DNA from: Vagococcus silagei
GTDB taxonomy: Bacteria; Bacillota; Bacilli; Lactobacillales; Vagococcaceae
Direction: 5' to 3'
NCBI RefSeq assembly: GCF_004795745.1
Contig: NZ_SDGV01000004.1
Span: 124,001-188,000, forward strand
DNA: 64,000 bases
Below, in pieces: positions 43,117 to 51,266 of the stretch. The notes under the pieces were generated by a model. The model did not search any database and was not told the origin of the DNA. It saw only the letters and a list, made by a program, of their open reading frames with translations. Within the stretch, counting starts at the first letter, position 1. Every line of letters begins with the position of its first letter. Made by a program: the position numbers and the translations under genes.

Positions 43117-44619
43117 TTATTCTTCTGTATCTTTCAGATAAATATTACCTGTTGCGACATTTAGTTTTAACTGTAACATATCTTCTTTAATTCTTCTGAT
43201 TTCAAGTTTTTGATTGGTGCGATCTTTTTTCTCACGAATAGTTTCCATGTCTGAGAAACGATTTTTAATATTACCAAAGTTTGTTTTACATTGTGCTTCA
43301 ATACCTAATTCTTTAGGCATCGCTATTTTGATTGAACCATTGACAATACTTGCTTCAACACGACGGAAAACTGAAACTTTCGCTGTGACACGGATGTCAC
43401 CATTAATTAAGTTAATTTTACTGTTCACGACATTACCGCGAACCGTCACGTCACCATTCACTAATTCACCTAATAAATCATTGATGGTACTATCTTTAAT
43501 CGCCACTTCACTATTGACACCATCAATTTCTAACATTGTTGCTGTGAAATTTGAGATTTTCATATCACCATTTGTTGTTTTTAAATAGACATCTTTTGTA
43601 TCAATATTATCAAGATCAATATCGCCATTTAGCATTTTAATTGCTAAGTGGTCATAGACGCGATCTGGTAAATAAATTTTTAGTTCGGCACGTACACGTT
43701 TATTTGGGATATGGACTAAGATTTTTTCATCATCAACATCAATTTGACTTCTTTCTAAGAAAGCTTCCAGTCCTGATGCAGAATTCATTTTGCCGTAAAG
43801 TTTCACGTCGGCAACAATTTTAACATCTTCTGAATCCCATGTTTGAATGTCAACTTCACCATTTGCTAATTTCATATCAATGATTGTTGCTGCATTGACA
43901 GGATAAACAAATTCGTGGGTAAAGCTTTGCGAAACAACACCTGGTACTTTGATGTTAATTTCTTTCCAGTCAATATTATCATTAACTGAATTTGAAACTG
44001 ATTCAAATGTTTTCTTCACAAAACCACCAATTTGGGTACCTGCTTCACCAAACTTATTAGCTACTTGACTGATTGTGTCATTTGTTTGTTCTTTCCAATC
44101 TTCTGGAATATCGAAGCGTGAGAACATTTCATCTTTCTTTTGGTTACGTTGTGTTTTTTTGATTTGTTCTAAATCATTGTTGAGTTGTTCACGCTCTGAA
44201 GTTAAACGAGCTAATGTTTCTTTCAATTCATCTAGACGTTCATATTGAAGGTCACGTTCAACATCTTGACCGTCTTCTAAAGCATCTAAATCTTCTAATG
44301 TATCAATCACTGTAATTGTTTCTTCAGCTTCATTGATTTGTTTTTTGATTAATTGAATATCAGCATTCACTTGATCGATATGGACAGACACTTGGCTTGC
44401 TTCCTCAACAAGTTTTGCATATTGCGCTTCGCGTTCCTCTTGTTCTTGTTCAAGTTCTTCTTGTTTTTGGTAAGCTGTTTTATTTTTAACTTGGGAAGCT
44501 TCTTCATTGACTAATTTTTCATCTTTTTCGGTAGCAATATTTTCTAGCAGTACAAGTGCTTCTTCTGTTGATAAAACACCTTTTTTAACGAGTTCTAAAA
44601 TTCTTTCTCTTTCTTGCAT
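43117..44619 (-). CDS. liaX: LiaX: DUF4097-domain cell envelope stress sensor/effector
   Basis: A 500-residue protein without a signal peptide. Its N-terminal ~35 residues (ERERILELVKKGVLSTEEALVLLENIA) form a short helical SHOCT/YvlB-like module. A long charged coiled coil runs to about residue 165. The last ~280 residues are a right-handed beta-helix-like DUF4097 domain with repeated short turns such as KLANGEVDIQTW, MLNGDIDLDNI, TTNGDMKISNF, LVNGDVTVRGN and LINGDIRVTAK. This is the architecture of enterococcal LiaX, which is surface-exposed and controls the LiaFSR response to daptomycin and cationic peptides. AAGGAGG precedes the ATG. The liaFSR genes themselves are not in the window. Confidence 0.87.
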   Translation of the reverse strand: MQERERILELVKKGVLSTEEALVLLENIATEKDEKLVNEEASQVKNKTAYQKQEELEQEQEEREAQYAKLVEEASQVSVHIDQVNADIQLIKKQINEAEETITVIDTLEDLDALEDGQDVERDLQYERLDELKETLARLTSEREQLNNDLEQIKKTQRNQKKDEMFSRFDIPEDWKEQTNDTISQVANKFGEAGTQIGGFVKKTFESVSNSVNDNIDWKEINIKVPGVVSQSFTHEFVYPVNAATIIDMKLANGEVDIQTWDSEDVKIVADVKLYGKMNSASGLEAFLERSQIDVDDEKILVHIPNKRVRAELKIYLPDRVYDHLAIKMLNGDIDLDNIDTKDVYLKTTNGDMKISNFTATMLEIDGVNSEVAIKDSTINDLLGELVNGDVTVRGNVVNSKINLINGDIRVTAKVSVFRRVEASIVNGSIKIAMPKELGIEAQCKTNFGNIKNRFSDMETIREKKDRTNQKLEIRRIKEDMLQLKLNVATGNIYLKDTEE

Positions 44620-44658
44620 TTTGTTTGCCTCCTTGTAATAGGTTTTTCCTATGACTCT

Positions 44659-44729
44659 ATTATGCCAAGTTTTTTCGAAATTGTCATACGACTTGAGTTG
44701 GATTTATTTTTCTATTTTAAGTATGACAA
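44659..44729 (-). promoter_or_regulatory. liaX promoter with an upstream inverted repeat (candidate LiaR sites)
   Basis: On the minus strand ATGACA (44687-44682), 17 bases, CATAAT (44664-44659) forms the promoter. A perfect 9-bp inverted repeat, TTGTCATAC at 44681-44689 and GTATGACAA at 44721-44729 (plus-strand reading), straddles the -35 and the upstream region, with half-sites 40 bp apart. This is the expected place for LiaR, but identity to a LiaR consensus was not checked. Confidence 0.5.
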
Positions 44730-44739
44730 AGTAATCAGA

Positions 44740-45909
44740 CTAATTATAATGAGGTGCACGGTAATAGTCTTGTTGTTTTAAACTGCTATAAGCTGTTTGA
44801 TAAACCTGGCCTGCTTTGATATCCAAAGCTAGCAATGATTCGTTCTTCCGATTCACATTTGTAATAAGTGGTATCGACACTCTTCCCTTTTGTTGTTTCA
44901 AGAAATCGCGACCTATTTCATCAAAACCTAATACGCGTATGTACGGATGCTCTCGGGCTTGCATGATTTCATTTTCCGTGACATTCAATAGGACATAAGT
45001 TAACAAACGCTGAATTCTTGTCCATGTATAGCGCTTAGTTTTTGCTAATGTCATCAATTCTTGAAATGAATTGGCTTGTTTCACTTTTTCAAATAAACGA
45101 TATTCAAAACCTTCTTTCATTTGATACACGCTACGCAATTGTTCTGGGGTAGTCGTTAACAAACGATATTTCAAAAGCGGCCAAAAGTATTCCCAATCAA
45201 TGAAAGGCGCTTCTTGAAGTAATTTTTGCGATGAAGTGGGCATGGCACTCGATAAATCGTTAAACGTGCCTGATTTCACTGCCTGGCGAATAGCAGTTGC
45301 ACTACTAAAATTAATGGGATTAAGCTCGCTTTCATGGTAATTACTGCCTTGCCTTTGAATGGGAAAGATCTGCATTGGTGATGCTAACTTTGCATTTTCT
45401 TTTGCATAAGCCATTCCTAATATATGATTCGGAGAGGAAAAATCTAACGTCCATTCCGGTAAGAGCTGACGATAAATCGCCGTCATGCGTTCGGGATAAC
45501 TTTCGCCAGTCACTTCACGTGCTTGATACAGGTCATTAATGGCTGATTCATGCTCAAGGTGAGCGCGACCGAATGCTTCATAATCTAAGTCACTCGATAA
45601 ATCTGTACCAAAACATAAACTGTCAACACCCAAAGCTGCAAGCAATTGAACACCACCGCGCGCAAAATAATCAGCCGACTGAACCGCGTGCGCAAATGGC
45701 AATTCAATCACCAGATTCGCACCTTCTTGAAGTGCAGCCTCAGCACGTGACCACTTATCCATGCACGCCGGTTCACCACGTTGTAAAAAGTTTCCACTCA
45801 TGATTGCAACCACCACATCACAATTAGACGCAGCACGAGCGGCTTCAATATGATAACGATGGCCATTGTGGAAGGGATTATATTCAACGATTAAACCACA
45901 ACTTTTCAT
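44740..45909 (-). CDS. tmcAL: tRNA(Met) cytidine acetate ligase
   Basis: TmcAL forms N4-acetylcytidine at the wobble position of elongator tRNA-Met, using acetate and ATP. The 389-residue protein starts MKSCGLIVEYNPFHNGHRYHI, with the nucleotidyltransferase HxGH motif at residues 14-17. VAIMSGNFLQRGEPACMDKWSRAEAAL and VIELPFAHAVQSADYFARGGVQLL follow, all specific for this family (YlbM). The start is ATG 45909, 5 bases after AGAGGTG; the open frame extends 156 bases further upstream through a terminator hairpin, which I do not accept as coding. It follows the methyltransferase gene after that hairpin. Confidence 0.93.
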   Translation of the reverse strand: MKSCGLIVEYNPFHNGHRYHIEAARAASNCDVVVAIMSGNFLQRGEPACMDKWSRAEAALQEGANLVIELPFAHAVQSADYFARGGVQLLAALGVDSLCFGTDLSSDLDYEAFGRAHLEHESAINDLYQAREVTGESYPERMTAIYRQLLPEWTLDFSSPNHILGMAYAKENAKLASPMQIFPIQRQGSNYHESELNPINFSSATAIRQAVKSGTFNDLSSAMPTSSQKLLQEAPFIDWEYFWPLLKYRLLTTTPEQLRSVYQMKEGFEYRLFEKVKQANSFQELMTLAKTKRYTWTRIQRLLTYVLLNVTENEIMQAREHPYIRVLGFDEIGRDFLKQQKGRVSIPLITNVNRKNESLLALDIKAGQVYQTAYSSLKQQDYYRAPHYN

Positions 45910-45929
45910 TTTTTCACCTCTTTGATAGC

Positions 45930-45971
45930 GAAAAAGCTGAAGAATTAACGAATTAATCATCAGCTTTTTTT
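45930..45971 (-). terminator. Terminator between the methyltransferase gene and tmcAL
   Basis: AAAAAGCTGA (45931-45940) pairs with TCAGCTTTTTTT (45960-45971), with an inner AATTAA/TTAATT stem. The hairpin ends in T-runs on both strands. It may limit read-through from the yqeG operon into tmcAL. Confidence 0.75.
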
Positions 45972-45973
45972 CA

Positions 45974-46711
45974 TTATTTATGACACACAAAGAACCAACG
46001 TTTACTCGTTTCTTCTGGGGCATCATCTGTAAAATCAGCCAAAACTTCAACTGACTTAAATCCAACTTGTTCTAATAATTCGCGATAAGTTTCAATTGGA
46101 TAAGTACGTTCTTCATGTAACTCATCAAAACGCGTAAATTTTTCATCCTTTTCATCTTGAACGAAGAAAGTTAAGAAGTGTTCCACACTAAAATCAACTT
46201 CACCTGGATATGATTCCCATAAAAAAGCAAACTCATCTGTTTGGTAATGGTAACTGTATTCTTTAAATAGTTCTTCAATTTGATAGATAGAATGGACGTC
46301 AAAAATAAACTGACCGTTTTCTTTCAGACTAAGATAGACACCGGCAAAAGCTTGTAATAATGCTTCTTTATCAGGCATGTAACATAAGGAATCTGAATAG
46401 CAAGTCACTGCATCATACAAAGTATCGTCAGATAACTCTAACATATCACCTTCGATAAACTTCGCACCACTTTCAAACTCAGCTTCTCTTTTTTTCGCTA
46501 ACTCAACCATCTCACTCGACAAATCAAGACCCGTTACGTCAAATCCCGCTTGGGCTAACTTAACGGATAAAATACCTGTACCACAAGCTAACTCTAAAAT
46601 GCGCTTTGGATTTTTTGGCAAATGACGCTTAGTAAAAGCTAACCATTCTTCATAAAGTTGATCATCCATGACTTCATCATAGATTTTCGCAAATGTTTCA
46701 TAACTTGCCAT
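45974..46711 (-). CDS. Class I SAM-dependent methyltransferase
   Basis: A 245-residue methyltransferase with motif I LELACGTGILSVKLAQ, motif II VTGLDLSSEMVELAK and FIEGDMLELS, and a ~100-residue C-terminal beta-rich lid containing FLWESYPGEVDFSVEHFLTFF. It matches the methyltransferase that regularly lies between rsfS and tmcAL in Lactobacillales; its substrate is not known to me. The start ATG 46711 overlaps closely with the end of rsfS. The in-frame ATG at 46750 lies inside rsfS and would add 13 residues. Confidence 0.85.
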   Translation of the reverse strand: MASYETFAKIYDEVMDDQLYEEWLAFTKRHLPKNPKRILELACGTGILSVKLAQAGFDVTGLDLSSEMVELAKKREAEFESGAKFIEGDMLELSDDTLYDAVTCYSDSLCYMPDKEALLQAFAGVYLSLKENGQFIFDVHSIYQIEELFKEYSYHYQTDEFAFLWESYPGEVDFSVEHFLTFFVQDEKDEKFTRFDELHEERTYPIETYRELLEQVGFKSVEVLADFTDDAPEETSKRWFFVCHK

Positions 46712-46712
46712 T

Positions 46713-47069
46713 TTACTCAACCATGCTTGATACATCCACAAGTGGTGCATCTTTCCATAATTTTTCTAAATTGTAAAATTCGCGTTCTTCGTGATAGAAG
46801 ACATGGACAATAACTTCGCTTAAATCAATTAAAACCCATTTGCCATTTTCACGGCCTTCAACACGTTTGATTTCAACATTGGCTTTATGTGCCGCTTCAA
46901 TAATTGAATCCGCGATAGCCATGACTTGTTTGTCACTATTTCCATGACAAATTAAGAAGTAATCAGCAAGTAATGATACTTTTGATACGTCCATTGCGAT
47001 AATATCTTCAGCGCGTTTATCGTCAGCCCCTTTGACTGCGATTTCTAAAATTTGTTTACTTTCTAACAT
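46713..47069 (-). CDS. rsfS: Ribosome silencing factor
   Basis: RsfS binds uL14 on the large subunit and blocks subunit joining when nutrients run low. The 118-residue protein shows DKRAEDIIAMDVSKVSLLADYFLICHGNSDKQVMAIADSI and EGRENGKWVLIDLSEVIVHVFYHEEREFYNLEKLW, the two signature regions of the family. AAGGAGG lies 6 bases before the ATG. It follows yqeK after 10 bases in the conserved yqeG-nadD-rsfS operon. Confidence 0.95.
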   Translation of the reverse strand: MLESKQILEIAVKGADDKRAEDIIAMDVSKVSLLADYFLICHGNSDKQVMAIADSIIEAAHKANVEIKRVEGRENGKWVLIDLSEVIVHVFYHEEREFYNLEKLWKDAPLVDVSSMVE

Positions 47070-47079
47070 ATGATCCTCC

Positions 47080-47679
47080 TTATAATTTCGCTACCCAGCG
47101 ATTGTATGTCGTTAATGTTTTGGGATAAATTTTTTGATTTGTTTCGATTAAATGTTGCAAGGTATGTTTAGTTGCAAATGAAACAGCTTCATCCAAATCA
47201 ACTGCTGTAATTTGGCGTGCTTCTTCAACACCCGGAAAATCGCGTCCTGCTTCGGTGTAATCAGCCACATAGATAATTTTCTCTAAGAGTGACATCTCAC
47301 TAGCACCTACAGTATGCAAACGAATAGCATTTAAGATTTCCGCATCGTTGATTCCCAGCTCTTCACTCACGAGTTCTGCACCAACATCACCATGCCAAAT
47401 GGCACTGCCAAATTTGAGCATCTCTTGATCATAATCTCCAGCTTTAATGCGGGCAATCATCTCTTCATCAGGACGATCCTTGGCATAATCATGGCAAAGT
47501 GCTGCTAAGCTCACTTTTTCAAGGTTCACATTTTTGTCTTGGGCTAATTCTAAAGCTTTTTCCTCAACACGCAAGACATGTGCAAATCGTCTTTCATTGA
47601 TTTGCGCCCTAATTTTTTCCAAAAGTTCTACTCTGGAAAGAGTTGTTAGATCACTAGACCATTTTGTTATCACTGTCAT
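47080..47679 (-). CDS. yqeK: HD-domain diadenosine tetraphosphatase (YqeK)
   Basis: YqeK is the Gram-positive symmetrical Ap4A hydrolase, which gives two ADP. The 199-residue HD protein has RRFAHVLRVEEKALELA, the metal-binding pair LCHDYAKD, IWHGDVGAELV and ADYTEAGRDFPGVEEAR, the family pattern. The start is ATG 47679, lying inside the 3' end of nadD (26-base overlap), with AGAAGG upstream. It belongs to the yqeG-rsfS operon. Confidence 0.93.
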   Translation of the reverse strand: MTVITKWSSDLTTLSRVELLEKIRAQINERRFAHVLRVEEKALELAQDKNVNLEKVSLAALCHDYAKDRPDEEMIARIKAGDYDQEMLKFGSAIWHGDVGAELVSEELGINDAEILNAIRLHTVGASEMSLLEKIIYVADYTEAGRDFPGVEEARQITAVDLDEAVSFATKHTLQHLIETNQKIYPKTLTTYNRWVAKL

Positions 47680-48307
47680 CTTGATACAAGCCTTCTTTCT
47701 CAATATACGCAATTACAGCATCTGGCAAGAGATAATTAACGGAACATTTTTGTTTAATTTTTTCTCTAATATAAGTTGAACTAGTTGACGTTTCTGGTAC
47801 ATCGACCCAAATAATAGGATAATCTGATTCTTTTTTAAATCCCGGTCGACCAATCCCGACAAACGAAACAAGCGTTACGAGTTCTTCAATATTATACCAC
47901 GTTGGTAAATAGTCAACCATATCGCCACCAATGACAAAATAATACTCGGTATCCGGATGTTGTTCTTTTAAATGGCGAATCGTCTCAAACGTATAGCTTT
48001 TACCTTGGCGATGAATTTCAGACAAATCTAAACTTAAATTAGGATTATCTGCAATGGCTAATTTTAACATCGCCACCCGATGCTCTGCTGAAATTGTTTT
48101 CTTAGGATCTTTATGTGGTGATTCATAACTTGGCAAGAGATAAAACTCGTCCAAGTTAAGTTGATGAAACACTTGATCTGCTACTAAAAGATGACCATAA
48201 TGAACGGGATTAAAGCCGCCACCAAGTAGTCCTACTCTTTTGATTTTTTTAGGTTCACTTGCAAGTTCCGGCACGACTTCCGTTGTAACGTTTGTTTGCT
48301 TTATCAT
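47654..48307 (-). CDS. nadD: Nicotinate-nucleotide adenylyltransferase
   Basis: NadD makes deamido-NAD from nicotinate mononucleotide and ATP, an essential NAD step. The 217-residue protein has the nucleotidyltransferase motif GLLGGGFNPVHYGHLLVADQV (HxGH type), LLPSYESPHKDPKKTISAEHRVAML, FVIGGDMVDYLPTWY, and the C-terminal motif ETSTSSTYIREKI. It carries a ~23-residue N-terminal extension ahead of the catalytic core. The start at ATG 48307 uses the AAAGGA ribosome site; an ATG nine bases upstream directly abuts that site. Confidence 0.94.
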   Translation of the reverse strand: MIKQTNVTTEVVPELASEPKKIKRVGLLGGGFNPVHYGHLLVADQVFHQLNLDEFYLLPSYESPHKDPKKTISAEHRVAMLKLAIADNPNLSLDLSEIHRQGKSYTFETIRHLKEQHPDTEYYFVIGGDMVDYLPTWYNIEELVTLVSFVGIGRPGFKKESDYPIIWVDVPETSTSSTYIREKIKQKCSVNYLLPDAVIAYIEKEGLYQDDSDNKMV

Positions 48308-48323
48308 GCAAGACATCCTTTCT

Positions 48324-48638
48324 TTATGACATCACTTTTACTTGAAGTGATATTTTTTGAAATTTTGCTTTTGAAGATGGGCGATACACAACTAACACTC
48401 GGCCAATGATTTGGACCACCGCACAATGCAGTGTTTCTTCTAAAATTGCAGCCACTTCTTCAGCATTTTCATCTGTATTTTGTAAAAGCGTCACTTTAAT
48501 TAATTCACGACGCTCTAAGTTATCATCGACTTGATCAAGTAAGTTCTCACTTAAACCACTTTTTCCAATTTGAACGATTGGTGTTAAATGGTGTGCTTGA
48601 CTTCTTAAAAATCTTTTTTGTTTTCCTCTTAATTCCAT
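48324..48638 (-). CDS. yhbY: CRM-domain ribosome assembly RNA-binding protein YhbY
   Basis: A 104-residue single CRM-domain protein. It begins MELRGKQKRFLRSQAHHLTPIVQIGKSGLSENL and contains RRELIKVTLLQNTDENAEEVA and the GxxG-like QIIGRVLVVYRPS, which are family hallmarks. YhbY associates with pre-50S particles. It lies between yqeH, another ribosome-assembly factor, and nadD, spaced 15-17 bases on both sides. Confidence 0.94.
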   Translation of the reverse strand: MELRGKQKRFLRSQAHHLTPIVQIGKSGLSENLLDQVDDNLERRELIKVTLLQNTDENAEEVAAILEETLHCAVVQIIGRVLVVYRPSSKAKFQKISLQVKVMS

Positions 48639-48653
48639 GTTTTTCCTACTTTC

Positions 48654-49763
48654 TTAAATTAATGCCTTACGAATCACGACATCGACACCTTTTGGGGCCC
48701 AACCAGCTACAACACCAGGATCTTTAATTGTAATCCAACCTAAGCCAGCAAAGACTAAATCAGATGGCTCTTTCACTGAAAACTCAAAACGAGTGAGTTC
48801 CGGGAACTCCGCTACATCATCTTGGGTTGGTGGTTGTAAAAGGTCTCCCACATGTTTGGCATAAAAATCGCTCGCATTATCTGTTTTAGTTCGGTGAAGA
48901 TATAATTCATTTGAAGCATAAACGACAAATGATGTCTTCTCACCTTGAAGATAATCAAAGCGCGCCAAACCACCTAAAAATAGCGTTTGTCCAGCATTTA
49001 ATTGATAGACTTTTGGTTTAATTTCTTTATTTGGCGATGTTAAACGCAAATCTTTTTTGGCTAAATAGTGTGCCATTTGATGACGATGAATAATCCCTGG
49101 TGTATCGATCAGACTTGCACCATCATCTAAAGGAATTTCAATACGATCTAAAGTCGTTCCTGGAAATTGTGAAGTTGTAATGACATTATCAACACCAGCT
49201 GTCGCACTAATAATTGCGTTAATAAGTGTTGATTTACCCACATTAGTGACACCAACTACATAGACATCACGACCGTCACGGTATTCTTCAATCACATCTA
49301 ACAATTCTTGCATTTCATGCTTTTTCTTCGCACTCGTTAAAACCACATCAACGGGTCTTAAGCCAACTTCATGACAACGTTCGCGCATCCATTGAATTAA
49401 TTTACCACGTTTTAATGATTTTGGTAGAATATCGACCTTGTTTCCGACAAGTAACACAGGATTATTTCCTGCGAAGCGGTGTAAACCTGAAATCAAACTA
49501 CCGTTAAAGTCAAAAATATCGACAACATTAACAATCAGCGCATCCGTGCTGCCAATTTGATTTAAAAGACGTAAAAAATCTTCATCTGTCATTTGCACAT
49601 CGTGAATATCATTATAGTGACGTAAACGGAAACAACGTTGACAATAGACTTCACCACTTTCAAGCCCTTTCTCTAAGGCTGATTTTGGGGTGTACCCCAT
49701 GTCTTCTTTATTTTCGGTTTGGATAATGGCTCCGCACCCAATACAACGAATTTCTTCTGTCAT
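48654..49763 (-). CDS. yqeH: Circularly permuted ribosome biogenesis GTPase YqeH
   Basis: YqeH assists 30S subunit maturation. The 369-residue protein has an N-terminal treble-clef zinc finger with Cys7, Cys10, Cys41 and Cys44, followed by a circularly permuted G domain. In that domain NKVD (108-111, G4) precedes GVTNVGKS (171-178, G1) and DTPGI (G3). The C-terminal ~110 residues form the RNA-binding part. The start is ATG 49763 with GGAGGA upstream; it overlaps the yqeG stop by four bases. An in-frame ATG at 49781 lies in that ribosome site. Confidence 0.95.
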   Translation of the reverse strand: MTEEIRCIGCGAIIQTENKEDMGYTPKSALEKGLESGEVYCQRCFRLRHYNDIHDVQMTDEDFLRLLNQIGSTDALIVNVVDIFDFNGSLISGLHRFAGNNPVLLVGNKVDILPKSLKRGKLIQWMRERCHEVGLRPVDVVLTSAKKKHEMQELLDVIEEYRDGRDVYVVGVTNVGKSTLINAIISATAGVDNVITTSQFPGTTLDRIEIPLDDGASLIDTPGIIHRHQMAHYLAKKDLRLTSPNKEIKPKVYQLNAGQTLFLGGLARFDYLQGEKTSFVVYASNELYLHRTKTDNASDFYAKHVGDLLQPPTQDDVAEFPELTRFEFSVKEPSDLVFAGLGWITIKDPGVVAGWAPKGVDVVIRKALI

Positions 49764-50290
49764 ACTAATGATTTCCTCCATTTCATTTCTTCAGGATACA
49801 TCGCTAACAATTTCTTCATAACTCTTCTTTCACGCCAACGATTGAATTTTGTGTTCCACGCGTCACTTGTCACAACTGGTTTAACTAAAACTGATTTAAT
49901 TCCTGCTCGGTTTGATCCACGAATATCTGTCATCAATTGGTCACCTACCATGATTAAATCCTCTTTTGCGAAGTCATACTTGCTTTCAACTTCTTTGAAC
50001 CCCTTCGTAAAAGGTTTCATCGCACGCGAAACATACTCTAAGCCTAAATGACTTACCGCTCGATCAATTCGAGATGCTTTATTGTTGGATACGACAATTA
50101 CTGGGATTTCAGCTTCTTTCATCGACTCAATCCATTGACGTAATTCAGGTGTTCCATCAGGATTGTTCCAAGCAATTAAAGTATTGTCCAAGTCTGTTAA
50201 AACAGCTTTTACACCATGTTTATGTAATTGCTCTGGTGTAATATCATAAATCGCATCAATCATCCAAGTTGGTTTATAATCTTGTATCAT
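49760..50290 (-). CDS. yqeG: YqeG family HAD-IIIA phosphatase
   Basis: A 176-residue HAD protein with motif I LTDLDNTLIAW, motif II IVVSNNKASR, a conserved Lys in AMKPFTKGF, and motif III MVGDQLMTDIRGSNRAGIKSVLVKPV. These are specific to the YqeG subfamily, related to phosphatidylglycerophosphatases. Its cellular substrate in Gram-positives is not established. It is the first gene of an eight-gene run ending at tmcAL. A terminator-like hairpin lies in its leader, and AAAGGAACTGAAG precedes the ATG. Confidence 0.92.
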   Translation of the reverse strand: MIQDYKPTWMIDAIYDITPEQLHKHGVKAVLTDLDNTLIAWNNPDGTPELRQWIESMKEAEIPVIVVSNNKASRIDRAVSHLGLEYVSRAMKPFTKGFKEVESKYDFAKEDLIMVGDQLMTDIRGSNRAGIKSVLVKPVVTSDAWNTKFNRWRERRVMKKLLAMYPEEMKWRKSLV

Positions 50291-50306
50291 CTTCAGTTCC
50301 TTTCGT

Positions 50307-50337
50307 TAAAAAAAGGAGTCCTTAAACAAGTCCTCCT
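50307..50337 (-). terminator. Terminator-like hairpin in the yqeG leader
   Basis: On the minus strand AGGAG-GA-CTT / AAG-GA-CTCCT forms a bulged stem followed by eight T residues. A consensus -10 TATAAT (50358-50353, -35 weak) lies upstream, so it sits between promoter and gene and may be an attenuator. It could equally end transcripts of the lipoprotein gene at 50590. The rest of the 299-base gap (50359-50589) is AT-rich, without a gene. Confidence 0.6.
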
Positions 50338-50589
50338 AAACTCTTTCAACCCATTATACGTTAAAACACTAGAAAATTCACCTACTTTAACTAAAAACTG
50401 AATTTGAAGACCTGTTACATTTTTCACGACTTAGAGGTCCGATACTGCAATAATAGAATTAATATTAGTCACGTAAACTTGAATTTTCTTTTAGTTGAAT
50501 TATAAATAGTTAAATAGACGCATAGCATCCCACTACTTTCAAATAATCAAAAAGTGTGCGACAAAATATTTTTCTTAGATACTAAAAGT

Positions 50590-50997
50590 CTATTTTAAAT
50601 ATTTTTCGACGTACTCAATGTAACTTGGGGTATCTTTGGCATGCATTGCATAGACAAGATCTCCACTTGAATAATCACCATCATCTATTGTCATTTTTAA
50701 AAATAAGGCCACATCATCATTACCCTTTTCAGGAAAGACAATTGAATATTGCTTGCGATCAATCAATAGACCATAATATTTATTAGCACTACTTGTCCCG
50801 ACAGCATTTTGACTATACGCCTTTTTCTCATCACCTGCTGATCCAGTCAAAATTATTTCATTATCATTAATTTCCATTGTATAAGTATTTTGGCTTGCAT
50901 CCTCAACTTGCCAAGTTTTTTTAATTGCTTCTGATCCAGAACATCCCCCAAGAGTCAGACTAAGCATTACTAAAAAACCCATCATTATTTTTTTCAT
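50590..50997 (-). CDS. Small secreted lipoprotein, function unknown
   Basis: A 135-residue protein with a lipoprotein signal peptide (hydrophobic MMGFLVMLSLTLGGC, lipobox LGGC, Cys19). The mature domain is mostly beta: KKTWQVEDASQNTYTMEINDNEIILTGSAGDEKKAYSQNA, then DRKQYSIVFPEKGNDDVALFLKM, with a short helical end IEYVEKYLK. I do not recognise a named family. The form resembles small extracytoplasmic lipoproteins of enterococci with a lipocalin-like sheet. Lgt (encoded at 40361) would modify it. It stands alone between the yqeG leader and repeat copy B. Confidence 0.75.
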   Translation of the reverse strand: MKKIMMGFLVMLSLTLGGCSGSEAIKKTWQVEDASQNTYTMEINDNEIILTGSAGDEKKAYSQNAVGTSSANKYYGLLIDRKQYSIVFPEKGNDDVALFLKMTIDDGDYSSGDLVYAMHAKDTPSYIEYVEKYLK

Positions 50998-51050
50998 GTT
51001 TTTTCCTCTTTAAAATTTGAATTGTATTTTTGTTTCATTTCTTTATTTAG

Positions 51051-51168
51051 AAGTTGTGACAGTAGTGTTCAGCTTCAAGAAATAAGAAGGAAATCACGAA
51101 AATTGCTTTTCAAATTTTTTGTGATTTTCGGCTTATTTCCGAAGAAACTACTTCTGTGACACCGTTTA
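51051..51168. repeat. Copy B of the ~115-bp palindromic interspersed repeat
   Basis: This is the reverse-complement orientation of copy A (34251-34365), with the same ends: AGTTGTGACAG at the left and CTTCTGTGACACCGTTTA at the right. The interior matches copy A closely, differing mainly in the A/T-rich loop. It lies directly upstream of the lipoprotein gene start and downstream of the purD terminator. Confidence 0.7.
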
Positions 51169-51224
51169 GTATGTTTATTATACCAATTACACTAAAATGT
51201 GTCGCTAGTTAATAGGGTAATCAT

Positions 51225-51255
51225 AAAAAAAAGACGCCCACTGTAAATGAGCGTC
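51225..51255 (-). terminator. Rho-independent terminator of the pur operon
   Basis: On the minus strand GACGCTCA (51255-51248) pairs with TGGGCGTC (51240-51233, one mismatch), followed by eight T residues, just past the purD stop. Confidence 0.88.
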
Positions 51256-51266
51256 GCTTTCGTTCC

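Noticed and set aside
45910-46065. 52-residue N-terminal extension of tmcAL
   Set aside because: It runs through a terminator hairpin and lacks similarity to the family; the internal ATG has a strong ribosome site and gives the standard N-terminus.
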